From positions 1 through 11,840 of the forward strand of contig JAGPEW010000008.1 in assembly GCA_018056825.1 (NCBI GenBank): a stretch of DNA of 11,840 bases, written 5' to 3'. Shown piece by piece: positions 1-6,813 of the stretch. The translations under genes and the position numbers were made by a program. The number at the start of each line of letters is the position of its first letter. Position 1 is the stretch's first letter. The notes beneath the pieces were generated by a model, which was not told the origin of the DNA, ran no database searches, and saw only the letters and a program-made list of their open reading frames with translations. Source of the DNA: Candidatus Sordicultor aquaticus (GTDB lineage Bacteria; Atribacterota; Atribacteria; Atribacterales; Caldatribacteriaceae).

Positions 1-80
1 GTTAATCACAAAACCCATCAAATTAATTGCTATTGCAAGTCTTATCTAACGACAAATTATAAGAAGGGAAGCCCCCTTGT

Positions 81-119
81 AATTCCTCCCCAAAAACTAA
101 AAAACTACGGGGAGGAATT
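81..119 (+). terminator. Perfect 11-bp inverted repeat, possible weak terminator
   Basis: The arms AATTCCTCCCC (81-91) and GGGGAGGAATT (109-119) are perfect complements around a 17-nt A-rich loop. On the + strand the stem is followed by a pyrimidine-rich TCCTTCTCTCT tract rather than a clean T-run, so it would be a poor intrinsic terminator. On the - strand there is no T-tract at all. It could end transcription of an unseen upstream gene, stabilise an RNA end, or bind a protein. The right arm also contains an SD-like GGGGAGGA, but no convincing gene follows it. Confidence 0.35.
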
Positions 120-227
120 TCCTTCTCTCTCAGGTAATTTGGTAAATGGTAATTTATAGGAAAAAATTGCTGCAATACTGATAGGTATTCTAAAGTTAAG
201 GCAAGGTTTTTCTTTGTCTCTATAAGC

Positions 228-236
228 TGTTATAAT
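228..236 (+). promoter_or_regulatory. Extended -10 promoter for the first gene
   Basis: TG at 228-229, one base, then TATAAT at 231-236 matches the extended -10 consensus TGnTATAAT exactly. No good TTGACA-like -35 lies 16-18 nt upstream, which is typical of extended -10 promoters. Transcription would begin near 243 and leave a leader of about 110 nt before the ATG at 352. The gene spacing downstream suggests this promoter could serve several genes, up to ricT or beyond. Confidence 0.5.
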
Positions 237-325
237 TAGATATATTTTGGGTAAGTTTGCTAAAAGAGCTCTGTTGAAATAAACTAAGTAAATGCTGGTT
301 TTTAAATTAAAGATAAAAACAAAGT

Positions 326-334
326 AGAAGGAGG
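326..334 (+). promoter_or_regulatory. Ribosome binding site with unusually long spacing
   Basis: AGAAGGAGG is a near-perfect SD, but 17 nt separate it from the ATG at 352. That is well beyond the usual 5-10 nt. The same frame is open back to 328 but offers no ATG, GTG or TTG in that stretch. An in-frame ATT at 349 would shorten the spacing to 14 nt. I keep ATG 352 as the start. Confidence 0.6.
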
Positions 335-351
335 ATATAGAAAATAGCATT

Positions 352-1917
352 ATGAGTAACGGTTATCGAGTGGGAGTAGTAGATAACTTAGATAAGCTTT
401 TTGAAGTTTTACCTGATTATATTAAAATTCCTTTGGAGGAACGGGAAAACGCCGATGATTTAATAGAGGTAGTAATGGATTTGGGGCGTCCTCCGGAAGC
501 TCGTTTTGCCAAAGGATTTGTAATTCTTTCTGATAGGATAATAGAGAGAGAAGACCTGGATTATGTGGTGCAGAGAGTGGGGATATTTACCCGGGATAAT
601 CGAGCAGGCATAGAGCGAACTCTCCACCGGATTTCCTGTATTCGTAACCGATTGGGGAATATTGTAGGACTTACTCTTCGGGTAGGAAGAGCGGTCTATG
701 GTACTATTGACATAATTAGAGATGTTATAGTGTCAGGCAAAAACATTTTGCTTTTAGGACCTCCGGGGGTAGGTAAGACTACTAAGCTTCGGGAAGTGGC
801 TCGAGTATTGAGCGATGAGTTCCAGAAGAGAGTAGTAGTGGTAGACACTTCTAACGAAATAGCCGGTGATGGAGATATACCTCACCCTGCTATTGGTCGG
901 GCTCGCCGAATGCAGGTGTCGTCTCCTGAAAGACAACACGATGTGATGATTGAAGCAGTAGAAAATCATATGCCTGAAGTTATCATCGTAGATGAAATTG
1001 GCAGAGAAGAAGAAGCAAGAGCTTGTCGCACTATTGCCGAGAGGGGAGTGCAGCTCATTGCTACAGCTCATGGTAATACCTTAAAAAATCTTCTTTTAAA
1101 TCCTACTTTGAGTGACTTGGTGGGAGGAATTCAGTCAGTAATATTGAGTGATGAAGAAGCTCATCGTCGAGGAAGCCAAAAAGCGATACTGGAGCGTAAG
1201 GCTATTCCCACTTTTGATGTGGTTATTGAATTACGAGATCGAGACACCTTAGGTATTTACCATGATACTGCTCAGGCAGTGGATTTGCTGTTGCGAGGTT
1301 ATGATCCTCGACCGGAAGTGAGAAAAAGAACCAAAGAAGGAGCAGTTAAAATAATAGAAGAAGATAAAGGTGCTCCTATTACAGGTGTAAAAATACCTCA
1401 GGAGGAAGAAATAGAGCCTGAATTGTTTGAAAGTCAATTACTGCGGGTTTATCTCTTTGCAGTGAGCAAAAATTATGTTCAGAGGGCTATCGCTCACGCT
1501 AAAGTTCCTCTCGAGGTAGTGGACGATGTAGACGAAGCAGATATTCTTCTTACCCTGAAGAGTCGTTATCGCAATAAGGGGAGTAAAATAAGAGAAGCAG
1601 AGAACCGAGGGATACCAGTTCATGTAGTGCGCAGTAACACTTATAACCAGATTTATAAATTTGTGCAGGATCTCTTTGGTTATAGCGATCTTTCTTCGGG
1701 AAATGGAGATTCAGGACTAATGGAGGCAGAAAGAGCAGCTCGGCAGGTCCTTAAAGGAGGAGAAGCTATAGAGCTTGCTCCTCGTAGTTCCTCAGTAAGA
1801 CGTCTGCAACATAAAATTGCTGAACGTTACCACCTTTTCTCTAAAAGTATAGGAGAGGAACCCTTCCGTCGAGTGGTGATTTACCCTCGGATTTTGGAAG
1901 AAGATCATCGTGAGTAA
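352..1917 (+). CDS. Ycf45/SpoIIIAA-like AAA ATPase with C-terminal R3H domain
   Basis: This 521-residue protein belongs to the Ycf45 family, which pairs a SpoIIIAA-like RecA/AAA-type ATPase with a single-stranded nucleic-acid-binding R3H domain. The ATPase core spans about residues 105-316. It has a Walker A motif GPPGVGKTT at 136-144, the family-typical VVDTSNEIAGDGDIPHPAIG around 163-182, a Walker B VIIVDEIG at 210-217 and a TAHG motif at 238-241. Residues about 362-442 form the conserved region between the two domains. The R3H motif is R483-xxx-H487, near the C-terminus. There is no signal peptide or membrane segment, so the protein should be cytoplasmic. Its last codons overlap the tmk start by 8 nt, which suggests translational coupling. 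The cellular role of the family is poorly defined. A role with RNA or DNA follows from R3H knowledge and is not visible in this sequence. Confidence 0.9.
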   Translation: MSNGYRVGVVDNLDKLFEVLPDYIKIPLEERENADDLIEVVMDLGRPPEARFAKGFVILSDRIIEREDLDYVVQRVGIFTRDNRAGIERTLHRISCIRNRLGNIVGLTLRVGRAVYGTIDIIRDVIVSGKNILLLGPPGVGKTTKLREVARVLSDEFQKRVVVVDTSNEIAGDGDIPHPAIGRARRMQVSSPERQHDVMIEAVENHMPEVIIVDEIGREEEARACRTIAERGVQLIATAHGNTLKNLLLNPTLSDLVGGIQSVILSDEEAHRRGSQKAILERKAIPTFDVVIELRDRDTLGIYHDTAQAVDLLLRGYDPRPEVRKRTKEGAVKIIEEDKGAPITGVKIPQEEEIEPELFESQLLRVYLFAVSKNYVQRAIAHAKVPLEVVDDVDEADILLTLKSRYRNKGSKIREAENRGIPVHVVRSNTYNQIYKFVQDLFGYSDLSSGNGDSGLMEAERAARQVLKGGEAIELAPRSSSVRRLQHKIAERYHLFSKSIGEEPFRRVVIYPRILEEDHRE

Positions 1918-2572
1918 TAATTCCGGTTTTTTTATTACCTTAGAAGGAATTGAAGGTAGTGGAAAAAGTACTCAAGCTGATTATTTATTTTCTTTCCTAA
2001 AAGAAGTTAATATTCCGTGTTTGTTAACTCGGGAGCCAGGGGGGACTCCTTTAGGGGATAAAATAAGAGACTTATTATTAAATCCCAAAAGTGGAGTAAT
2101 TGACCCTCTGGCAGAAGTTTTTCTTTTTGAAGCTTCTCGTCGGGAACATATAAAACAGGTGATAGGTCCTGCTCTTCAAGAAGGTAAAATAGTAATATGC
2201 GTGCGATTTACCGATTCCACTCTGGCTTATCAAGGATATGGCCGAAGAGTGCCTCTTTCCCATCTCTATTACTTAAATGATATCACTACTGAAGGAATTG
2301 TGCCTGATTTAACTGTGCTTTTGGACGTGGAACCCCAAGTGGGTTTAGCTCGCTCGCTTTCTCATACCAACGAAGAAGAGTTACGTTTTGAAAAAGAGTT
2401 TTTGAGGAGTAAGGAATTTCTTTGGGCTGTTCGGGATGGATATTTACAGTTAGCTCAGGAATCTCCAGAACGTTTTGTAGTGATAGATACCACTAATCGT
2501 TCAAAAAAAGAAGTTTCGGTGATGGTTCAGGAAATTGTGTGGCAAAGGTTGAGAGGAAGGGGGGTGAGCTGA
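1910..2572 (+). CDS. tmk: Thymidylate kinase (dTMP kinase)
   Basis: The enzyme phosphorylates dTMP to dTDP with ATP, a required step of dTTP synthesis in the cytoplasm. The 220-residue length fits the family. Visible motifs are the P-loop EGIEGSGKST (12-21), TREPGG (40-45) and the substrate-binding segment ending TDSTLAYQG (101-109). The start is GTG 1910, with SD GGAAG at 1896-1900 and a 9-nt spacer. It overlaps the previous gene by 8 nt. Two positions are odd. The normally conserved DR(F/Y/H) motif reads V98-R99-F100, so the aspartate is valine (codon GTG). The LID-region D/NRFE-like motif reads L-R-F-E (158-161). The rest of the protein looks intact. The next gene begins 1 nt after the stop, so the two are surely cotranscribed. 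Confidence 0.95.
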   Translation: MSNNSGFFITLEGIEGSGKSTQADYLFSFLKEVNIPCLLTREPGGTPLGDKIRDLLLNPKSGVIDPLAEVFLFEASRREHIKQVIGPALQEGKIVICVRFTDSTLAYQGYGRRVPLSHLYYLNDITTEGIVPDLTVLLDVEPQVGLARSLSHTNEEELRFEKEFLRSKEFLWAVRDGYLQLAQESPERFVVIDTTNRSKKEVSVMVQEIVWQRLRGRGVS

Positions 2573-2573
2573 T

Positions 2574-2912
2574 ATGTCTTCTCATTTGCTTTTTATATGT
2601 GTGGTAAGAGACCAAGATGCTCCTAAACTACTAGATGCCTTGCGAGATAAAGAAATTTCTTTCACTAAATTGGCTTCTACTGGTGGTTTCTTACGAGAGG
2701 GAAATACCACTCTTTTGATTGGTATAGAGGAAAAACGTCGAGAGGAAGTAAGAGAATTAATTAAAGGAACCTGTGCTCGCCGGGAAGAAATTGTAGAATC
2801 TACTGTCCCTCTTAATGAACCTATTGGTCCTTTTGTTCCTCAGAAGATTAAAGTAGTAAGGGGAGGAGGGATTCTTTTTGAAGTCCCCATATTATCTTAT
2901 GAAAAATTTTAG
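2574..2912 (+). CDS. darA: Cyclic-di-AMP receptor, DarA/PII-like family
   Basis: This 112-residue protein matches the DarA (YaaQ, also called PstA) family of small trimeric PII-like proteins that bind cyclic di-AMP in the cytoplasm. The hallmark ligand-binding stretch TKLASTGGFLREGNTTLLIG is at residues 31-50. The family-typical C-terminus, GGGILFEVPI followed by SYEKF, is also present. Length is normal. The ATG at 2574 lies 1 nt after the tmk stop, with a purine-rich SD (GGAAGGGGGGTGA, about 2554-2566). In Bacillus the orthologue also sits between tmk and holB, which supports the call. There a further small gene, yaaR, follows; here it is missing. The downstream target of DarA proteins is unknown. 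The name PstA sometimes used for this family is unrelated to the phosphate permease gene later in this window. Confidence 0.93.
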   Translation: MSSHLLFICVVRDQDAPKLLDALRDKEISFTKLASTGGFLREGNTTLLIGIEEKRREEVRELIKGTCARREEIVESTVPLNEPIGPFVPQKIKVVRGGGILFEVPILSYEKF

Positions 2913-2947
2913 TCTCTTTATCGTGAGATAAAAAATGAGCTGATTGG

Positions 2948-3946
2948 ATGAGTTGGTCTGACATTTGTGGTTGCAAAAGGCAAAAGGAGTTTTTTGAGCG
3001 AGTGGTCCACTCGGGAAGGGTTGCTCATGCCTATCTTTTTTTTGGTCCTTCTGGGGTAGGAAAAACTACTTGTGCTTTGGAGTTAGCTAAATTTCTTAAT
3101 TGTTTAAATCCCACTTCGGATGGAAGTTGTGGTCAATGTAAGAACTGCCGATTGATAAACAATCTTTCTCACCCTGACGTTTCTCTACTTTCTCCTTCTG
3201 GTGATTCTATAAAAATAGGTGAAATAAGAGACTTTGCCAAGTGGCTCAACTTAAAATCTGTAGCGGGTAAAATGAAAGTGGGAATAATAAAAGAAGCAGA
3301 AAAATTAACTGAGGAAGCGGCTAATTGTCTTTTAAAAACTCTAGAAGAGCCACCGAGAGATAGCGTGGTAATTCTGATTACTTCTCGAGCTTCTTCTCTT
3401 TTGCCCACTGTGGTTTCTCGCTGCCAGATAATAGAGTTTTCTCCTCTTTCTTCTTTGGAAATTAGTAATTATTTAGTAGAAAAAAAGGGGTGGAAGAAAG
3501 AAGAAGCCCAAAAGGTAGCTGCTCGTTGTGGTGGTAATTTAGGAAGAATAGAAGAAATTCAAAAAAGTGAAAATAGCTTGGAGAATAAGTTCTGGGAATT
3601 ATGGCATAAATTAAAAAGTGAAAATTACCCTCTTTCTTTAGGTTCCTGGTTTTATGATAATAAAGAACAATTACCTCTGATTATGGATTTTTTGGAACAG
3701 TATCTAAGAGATTTATGGATATGGAAGGTAACGGAGGGTAAAGGTGAGGAGTTGCTATTTTTTGATAAAGAAAAAGTGGAGAGAGAGGCTGGGGAACAAG
3801 AAGCCGAAATTTTAAATAAATTGTTAATCTTAGTAGATAACTTGGTTTCTGATATTTCTACTAACTTAAACTGGGATATAGTATTGATTAGATTTCTTTT
3901 TTTATGGAGAGGTGAGTGGAATTATGCCTCAAGTGGTAGGAATTAA
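2948..3946 (+). CDS. holB: DNA polymerase III delta-prime subunit
   Basis: The 332-residue protein is the delta-prime subunit of the clamp loader, which loads the sliding clamp at the replication fork. It has the AAA+ Walker A motif GPSGVGKTT (33-41). Cysteines 52, 61, 64 and 67 form the zinc module typical of delta-prime and gamma/tau. A degenerate Walker B region (KEAEKLT, 115-121) is followed by NCLLKTLEEPP (126-136). The clamp-loader SRC motif is at 157-159. The C-terminal collar region is poorly conserved, as usual. The ATG at 2948 has only a weak SD nearby. I chose it because the conserved N-terminal pattern begins there and no alternative start in that frame is better supported. The 3' end overlaps ricT by 23 nt, so the two are translationally coupled. 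Confidence 0.93.
   Translation: MSWSDICGCKRQKEFFERVVHSGRVAHAYLFFGPSGVGKTTCALELAKFLNCLNPTSDGSCGQCKNCRLINNLSHPDVSLLSPSGDSIKIGEIRDFAKWLNLKSVAGKMKVGIIKEAEKLTEEAANCLLKTLEEPPRDSVVILITSRASSLLPTVVSRCQIIEFSPLSSLEISNYLVEKKGWKKEEAQKVAARCGGNLGRIEEIQKSENSLENKFWELWHKLKSENYPLSLGSWFYDNKEQLPLIMDFLEQYLRDLWIWKVTEGKGEELLFFDKEKVEREAGEQEAEILNKLLILVDNLVSDISTNLNWDIVLIRFLFLWRGEWNYASSGRN
3906..3915 (+). promoter_or_regulatory. Ribosome binding site that fixes the ricT start
   Basis: GGAGAGGTGA lies inside the end of holB and is 8 nt from the ATG at 3924. A GTG at 3912 in the same frame falls within this SD and has none of its own. The ATG at 3924 is therefore the better start, and the N-terminus MPQVVGIKF fits the family. 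Confidence 0.75.
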
Positions 3947-4715
3947 ATTTGAAAACAATCCTAAAATTTACCATTTTGAGACTCGAGGTTTAGACCTCCA
4001 TTTGGGAGATAAGTGTGTGGTGGAGACCTCCCTAGGATTAGAAATAGGCATTGTGGCTAAAGGAGCTTTTTTGGCTCCCCCGGATAATTTTAAGCCAGTG
4101 CTTCGGAAAGCTCAAAAAATAGACTTAGACCAGGCCGAAATTAATCGAGAAAAGGAAAAAGTAGCTTTTCAGAAGGCGCAAGAATTAGTTGCTCATTATC
4201 AAATTCCGATGAAGATTTTACGGGTTCATTACACCTTAGACCGGGGTAAATTAACTTTTTACTTCGGTTCTGAGGACAGAATCGATTTTCGACAATTGGT
4301 CAAAGAATTAGCGGCTATTTTTCGCACTCGAATTGAACTGCGACAAGTGGGAGTGAGGGATGAAGCCCGGATGGTGGGCGGATGTGGAATGTGCGGGAGA
4401 GAGTTATGCTGCAATGCCTTTTTGACCAATTTTGACCCCATCTCTATTAAGATGGCTAAAGAACAAAATTTGGTTCTTAACTCGGCTAAAATTTCTGGGA
4501 CTTGTGGTCGTCTTATGTGCTGCTTGGCTTTTGAATATCCCCTGTATCGTCGGTTGATTAACCGGCTGCCCAAAAAAGGTAGTAAGATTGTCACTCCCTG
4601 GGGATTGGCAAAAATTTTGGAAGTGGATATTTTTAAAGATAGTATTTCCTTAGAGCTGGAGGAAGGTAAAAAAGTTCATATTACTGAAGAAGAGTACCAT
4701 CATTATTTTTTGTAA
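3924..4715 (+). CDS. ricT: PSP1-domain protein RicT (YaaT), iron-sulfur cysteine motif
   Basis: This 263-residue protein is the PSP1/RicT family member found beside holB in Bacillota. In Bacillus subtilis RicT works with RicA and RicF in an iron-sulfur complex that helps RNase Y process mRNAs and affects sporulation, competence and biofilm. The signature here is a set of seven cysteines: C154, C157, C162 and C163 (GGCGMCGRELCC) and C194, C199 and C200 (GTCGRLMCC). Between them is the conserved FDPISIKMAKEQNL stretch. The N-terminal half resembles the PSP1 domain, and a C-terminal tail follows the cysteines. No partner genes (ricA, ricF) are in the window, so the complex cannot be confirmed. 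The gene ends the housekeeping block; 62 nt later the sigma module begins. Confidence 0.93.
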   Translation: MPQVVGIKFENNPKIYHFETRGLDLHLGDKCVVETSLGLEIGIVAKGAFLAPPDNFKPVLRKAQKIDLDQAEINREKEKVAFQKAQELVAHYQIPMKILRVHYTLDRGKLTFYFGSEDRIDFRQLVKELAAIFRTRIELRQVGVRDEARMVGGCGMCGRELCCNAFLTNFDPISIKMAKEQNLVLNSAKISGTCGRLMCCLAFEYPLYRRLINRLPKKGSKIVTPWGLAKILEVDIFKDSISLELEEGKKVHITEEEYHHYFL

Positions 4716-4725
4716 GATAAGGAAA

Positions 4726-4754
4726 GGAACTTTTTAGGGTTTCCCAAATAATTG
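4726..4754 (+). promoter_or_regulatory. Possible ECF sigma-factor promoter before the sigma gene
   Basis: GGAACTT at 4726-4732 matches the -35 element typical of sigma-E-type ECF promoters. A 16-nt spacer leads to TAATTG at 4749-4754, which is a poor match to the usual -10 (GTCTAA-like). If used, transcription would start near 4760, just before the SD. ECF sigma genes commonly activate their own promoter, so the location fits. The weak -10 keeps the confidence low. Confidence 0.35.
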
Positions 4755-4777
4755 AGAGATAGAAGAAGGTGAGATGA

Positions 4778-5383
4778 ATGGATAAGGCTGAAGCTCAGGT
4801 TTGGTATCAGGGATTAAGTGTGGAAGAGGAAAAGTTGTGGTTTGAAGAGAAAGTTAAAAGTTGTGAAAATGGGCTCCTTCGTTTCGCCTATCATTTAAGT
4901 GGCAATATGGATAAAGCCCGGGATTTAGTGCAAGAAGCTCTCTTGCGAGCTTACCAGTATCGGCACAGCTATAATGCTAATTATTCTTTTGAAAGCTGGA
5001 TGTCTACAATCTTACTTAATGTTCACCGTCAACGTTTTAGAAAGGAGAAATTTTTAAAAATATTTCATCCGGTCAAAGAGAGAGAAGATGGAGAAGAAGT
5101 TGAGGTTTGGGATTTTCTGGAATCTGACGAAGAAGGTCCAGAAGAGAGAGCTTTAAAAAAAGAGGTTCTAAATTTTCTTCAAGAGGCTATTGAAAAGCTT
5201 CCTCCTCAGATGAAGGAAGTAATAGTGCTTTGTGATGTGATGAATTATTCCTATGAAGAAGTTAGTGAAATTGTTGGTTGTCCTCTGGGAACTGTCCGCT
5301 CCCGACTTCATAGAGCTCGAAGGAAAGTGAGAGACCTGGTAGAGAAAAGCTATGGAGAAGATTTTCTCTCGGTTTGGGGGTAA
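4778..5383 (+). CDS. ECF-family RNA polymerase sigma factor (sigma-E/RpoE type)
   Basis: This 201-residue protein is an extracytoplasmic-function sigma factor. Region 2, for -10 recognition and core binding, covers about residues 22-92, including ARDLVQEALLRAY (47-59) and FESWMSTILLNVHRQRFRK (71-89). An acidic linker (about 101-125) connects to region 4 (about 131-186), where LPPQMKEVIVL (141-151) precedes the helix-turn-helix ending GCPLGTVRSRLHRARRKV (167-184). There are no extra C-terminal domains. The ATG at 4778 has the SD GAAGGTGAG (4765-4773) just upstream. The next gene, an anti-sigma factor, starts 4 nt after the stop, and the following genes are RseB-like and HtrA. It is therefore most likely an envelope-stress sigma factor of the RpoE/AlgU kind. 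The sigma subgroup is inferred from its neighbours. Confidence 0.93.
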   Translation: MDKAEAQVWYQGLSVEEEKLWFEEKVKSCENGLLRFAYHLSGNMDKARDLVQEALLRAYQYRHSYNANYSFESWMSTILLNVHRQRFRKEKFLKIFHPVKEREDGEEVEVWDFLESDEEGPEERALKKEVLNFLQEAIEKLPPQMKEVIVLCDVMNYSYEEVSEIVGCPLGTVRSRLHRARRKVRDLVEKSYGEDFLSVWG

Positions 5384-5387
5384 GGAT

Positions 5388-5840
5388 ATGGATTGCGAAA
5401 AAATAGAAAGAATGCTTTCTGCTTATCTGGATGAAGAATTAACTGTCGAAGAATATAGGCTGGTTAAGAAACATCTAATAGCATGTTCTCACTGTCAGGG
5501 AGAATTGGATAAGCTTCAGGCAATTAAGAATCTGATGAGAGATTTAGATGACAATTCCAGCCTTAATTGGAATTTTAAATTTGATTGGGAATCTGTAGAA
5601 ACGAAAGCCAGAACAATAAAAAAGAGAGAAGTAATCCTTTTTTCTTTGGCTGCTGCTTTAGTGATTATGATTTTGTTTTTCGTCGTTTCTCAAGAACAGG
5701 CTCAGTGGGAGATGGACGTTATGCATCCTGAAGTTTTAGTAGACCTTCACGAAAGTTTAAGTGGCAATCAATTAGATATACCTTTTAAAAAAGAAACTAA
5801 TTTTATTGGAACTTTGGAGTTGGTCTCCGGTGGTAAGTAG
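5388..5840 (+). CDS. Zinc-type transmembrane anti-sigma factor
   Basis: The 150-residue protein has the architecture of a membrane anti-sigma factor. A cytoplasmic zinc-binding anti-sigma domain (about 1-52) contains H29-xxx-C33-xx-C36, with a further cysteine at C3. One transmembrane helix lies at about 81-101, and a short outside tail covers 102-150. It should hold the upstream sigma factor inactive at the membrane. I chose ATG 5388, 4 nt after the sigma stop, because the family-typical N-terminus MDCEKIERMLSAYLDEEL begins there and GGGGG at 5376-5380 can serve as the SD. An in-frame ATG at 5352 would add 12 residues that look like the out-of-frame end of the sigma gene. The stop shares one base with the GTG of the next gene. 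The outside tail is where an RseB-like regulator would bind. Confidence 0.85.
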   Translation: MDCEKIERMLSAYLDEELTVEEYRLVKKHLIACSHCQGELDKLQAIKNLMRDLDDNSSLNWNFKFDWESVETKARTIKKREVILFSLAAALVIMILFFVVSQEQAQWEMDVMHPEVLVDLHESLSGNQLDIPFKKETNFIGTLELVSGGK

Positions 5841-6811
5841 TGAAAAAATCAGGTCTTCTTTTTATAGAATTTGGTTCTTTAATTTTGGTGTTTTGTTTAG
5901 CTTTTTCCTCTTTGCCCGCAGCTCAAGCAGAAATAGCTAATCCGGAAGAAGCTTTATTTTTTTTGCAAGAGATGGCCAGAAAATCTGCTGATTATGATTA
6001 TTGGGGGATATGGTCTAATCAGGATTGTTTTTCAGGGAAGAAAGATTTTTATGAAGTAGTTTACTTGAGATATATAGGTTTAGCGTGGAGAAATTTAAAC
6101 GAGGAGAACTTAGTTGCGGTTAAAAAAGGGCAGTATCGATATGTGGTAGATTTATCTAGTGGGGAGGTTAAAGGAATTTATCCTCTTTATGACCTTCCCT
6201 TCCTTCCCCCTGAAGAAGATAATCTAGAGTTACTTTTGGAAAATTACTTATTAGATTTACAAGATAGCACAGGGCGAGTGCTTTCTCGCTACACTGGAAA
6301 TGTCGTGCGTTCCTTTTCTGTGGATGAGAAAGGCTTGTTGAATTCTCAAGCTTTTTATACTCCCGATGGAAAGTTAAAAGAAGAAGGAAGTTTTATATAT
6401 CGGGATTATTCTCCTGACTATACTCAGTTAGTAAAATATGTGGAAGCTATGAAAAAGCCCTCCGATGTTACTTTACCTTCTCTTACTGTCAGTGGAAAAA
6501 AGTTATTTCAACCTTCTCTACTACCTCCTGGTTTTCAGCTAAAGCAAGTCTATTTGGTAAAAAACCAGGATCGAAATTGGTATCAATTGGTTTACACTGA
6601 CGGTTTACAGTATTTTTCTCTATGGCAAAGTGTTTATCCTCTTAGGTTACCTGAGGAGAAAGGAAACAATAAACCTTCTTTGAGGAAGGAGGGTGATATA
6701 GTTACGGTGATGGGAGAAAAAGGTGGATTTTATTTAGCTTTGATGGGAAATTTTGATTTGAAAATGATTACTCAGATTTTTAACTCTATTACCTGGGAAG
6801 GAGGTAACTGA
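5840..6811 (+). CDS. RseB/MucB-like periplasmic sigma regulator
   Basis: This 323-residue secreted protein resembles RseB/MucB, which binds the outer face of the anti-sigma factor and shields it from proteolysis until envelope damage is sensed. It opens with a signal peptide: lysines at 2-3, a hydrophobic stretch at about 5-25 and a likely cleavage site after AQA (28-30). The middle resembles the LolA-like lipid-sensing domain. The C-terminal domain has the RseB-like LLPPGFQL (227-234) and YQLVYTDGLQYFSLW (248-262). Overall identity to known RseB looks low, so the call rests on these patterns and the neighbours. The start is GTG 5840 in a TAGTG overlap with the anti-sigma gene. The SD is weak, which suggests translational coupling. 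The htrA gene follows 2 nt after the stop. Confidence 0.75.
   Translation: MKKSGLLFIEFGSLILVFCLAFSSLPAAQAEIANPEEALFFLQEMARKSADYDYWGIWSNQDCFSGKKDFYEVVYLRYIGLAWRNLNEENLVAVKKGQYRYVVDLSSGEVKGIYPLYDLPFLPPEEDNLELLLENYLLDLQDSTGRVLSRYTGNVVRSFSVDEKGLLNSQAFYTPDGKLKEEGSFIYRDYSPDYTQLVKYVEAMKKPSDVTLPSLTVSGKKLFQPSLLPPGFQLKQVYLVKNQDRNWYQLVYTDGLQYFSLWQSVYPLRLPEEKGNNKPSLRKEGDIVTVMGEKGGFYLALMGNFDLKMITQIFNSITWEGGN
6798..6805 (+). promoter_or_regulatory. Strong ribosome binding site of htrA
   Basis: AAGGAGGT lies at the end of the rseB-like gene, 8 nt before the GTG at 6814. It is a near-perfect SD and settles the non-ATG start. It is much stronger than the SDs of the two preceding genes, so the protease may be made in excess over the regulators. 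Confidence 0.75.
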
Positions 6812-6813
6812 CT

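Larger units (their letters stand above)
1..351. other. Non-coding leader region upstream of the first gene
   Basis: This AT-rich stretch has no convincing gene. It holds an 11-bp inverted repeat (81-119), an extended -10 promoter (228-236) and the SD of the first gene (326-334), each listed separately. An open frame on the + strand from position 1 to about 159 has no family resemblance and unusual composition, so I do not call it as the tail of an upstream gene. The neighbour to the left is outside the window. I saw no riboswitch that I could name in the roughly 110-nt transcribed leader. Confidence 0.7.

Noticed and set aside
105..350. Open frame of 81 codons on the - strand, rich in hydrophobic and aromatic residues
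   Set aside because: It covers the promoter and SD of the first gene and resembles no family I recognise; the composition is what AT-rich non-coding DNA gives.
754..1071. Long - strand open frames inside genes, for example 754-1071, 4259-4594, 7920-8162 and 10351-10614
   Set aside because: Each lies opposite a strongly conserved coding region and shows no family pattern.
2917..2932. Small hairpin TTTATC/GATAAA between darA and holB as a terminator
   Set aside because: Six AT-rich pairs with no T-run on the + strand; holB almost certainly belongs to the same transcript.
3912..3923. GTG 3912 as the ricT start
   Set aside because: It falls inside the SD that serves ATG 3924 and would have no ribosome site of its own.
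5352..5387. ATG 5352 as the anti-sigma start
   Set aside because: The 12 added residues are the out-of-frame end of the sigma gene; the conserved anti-sigma N-terminus begins at 5388.
5885..5899. Lipobox in the RseB-like protein (LVFC at residues 16-19)
   Set aside because: The residue before the cysteine is phenylalanine, unlike a lipobox, and a good signal peptidase I site (AQA) follows.
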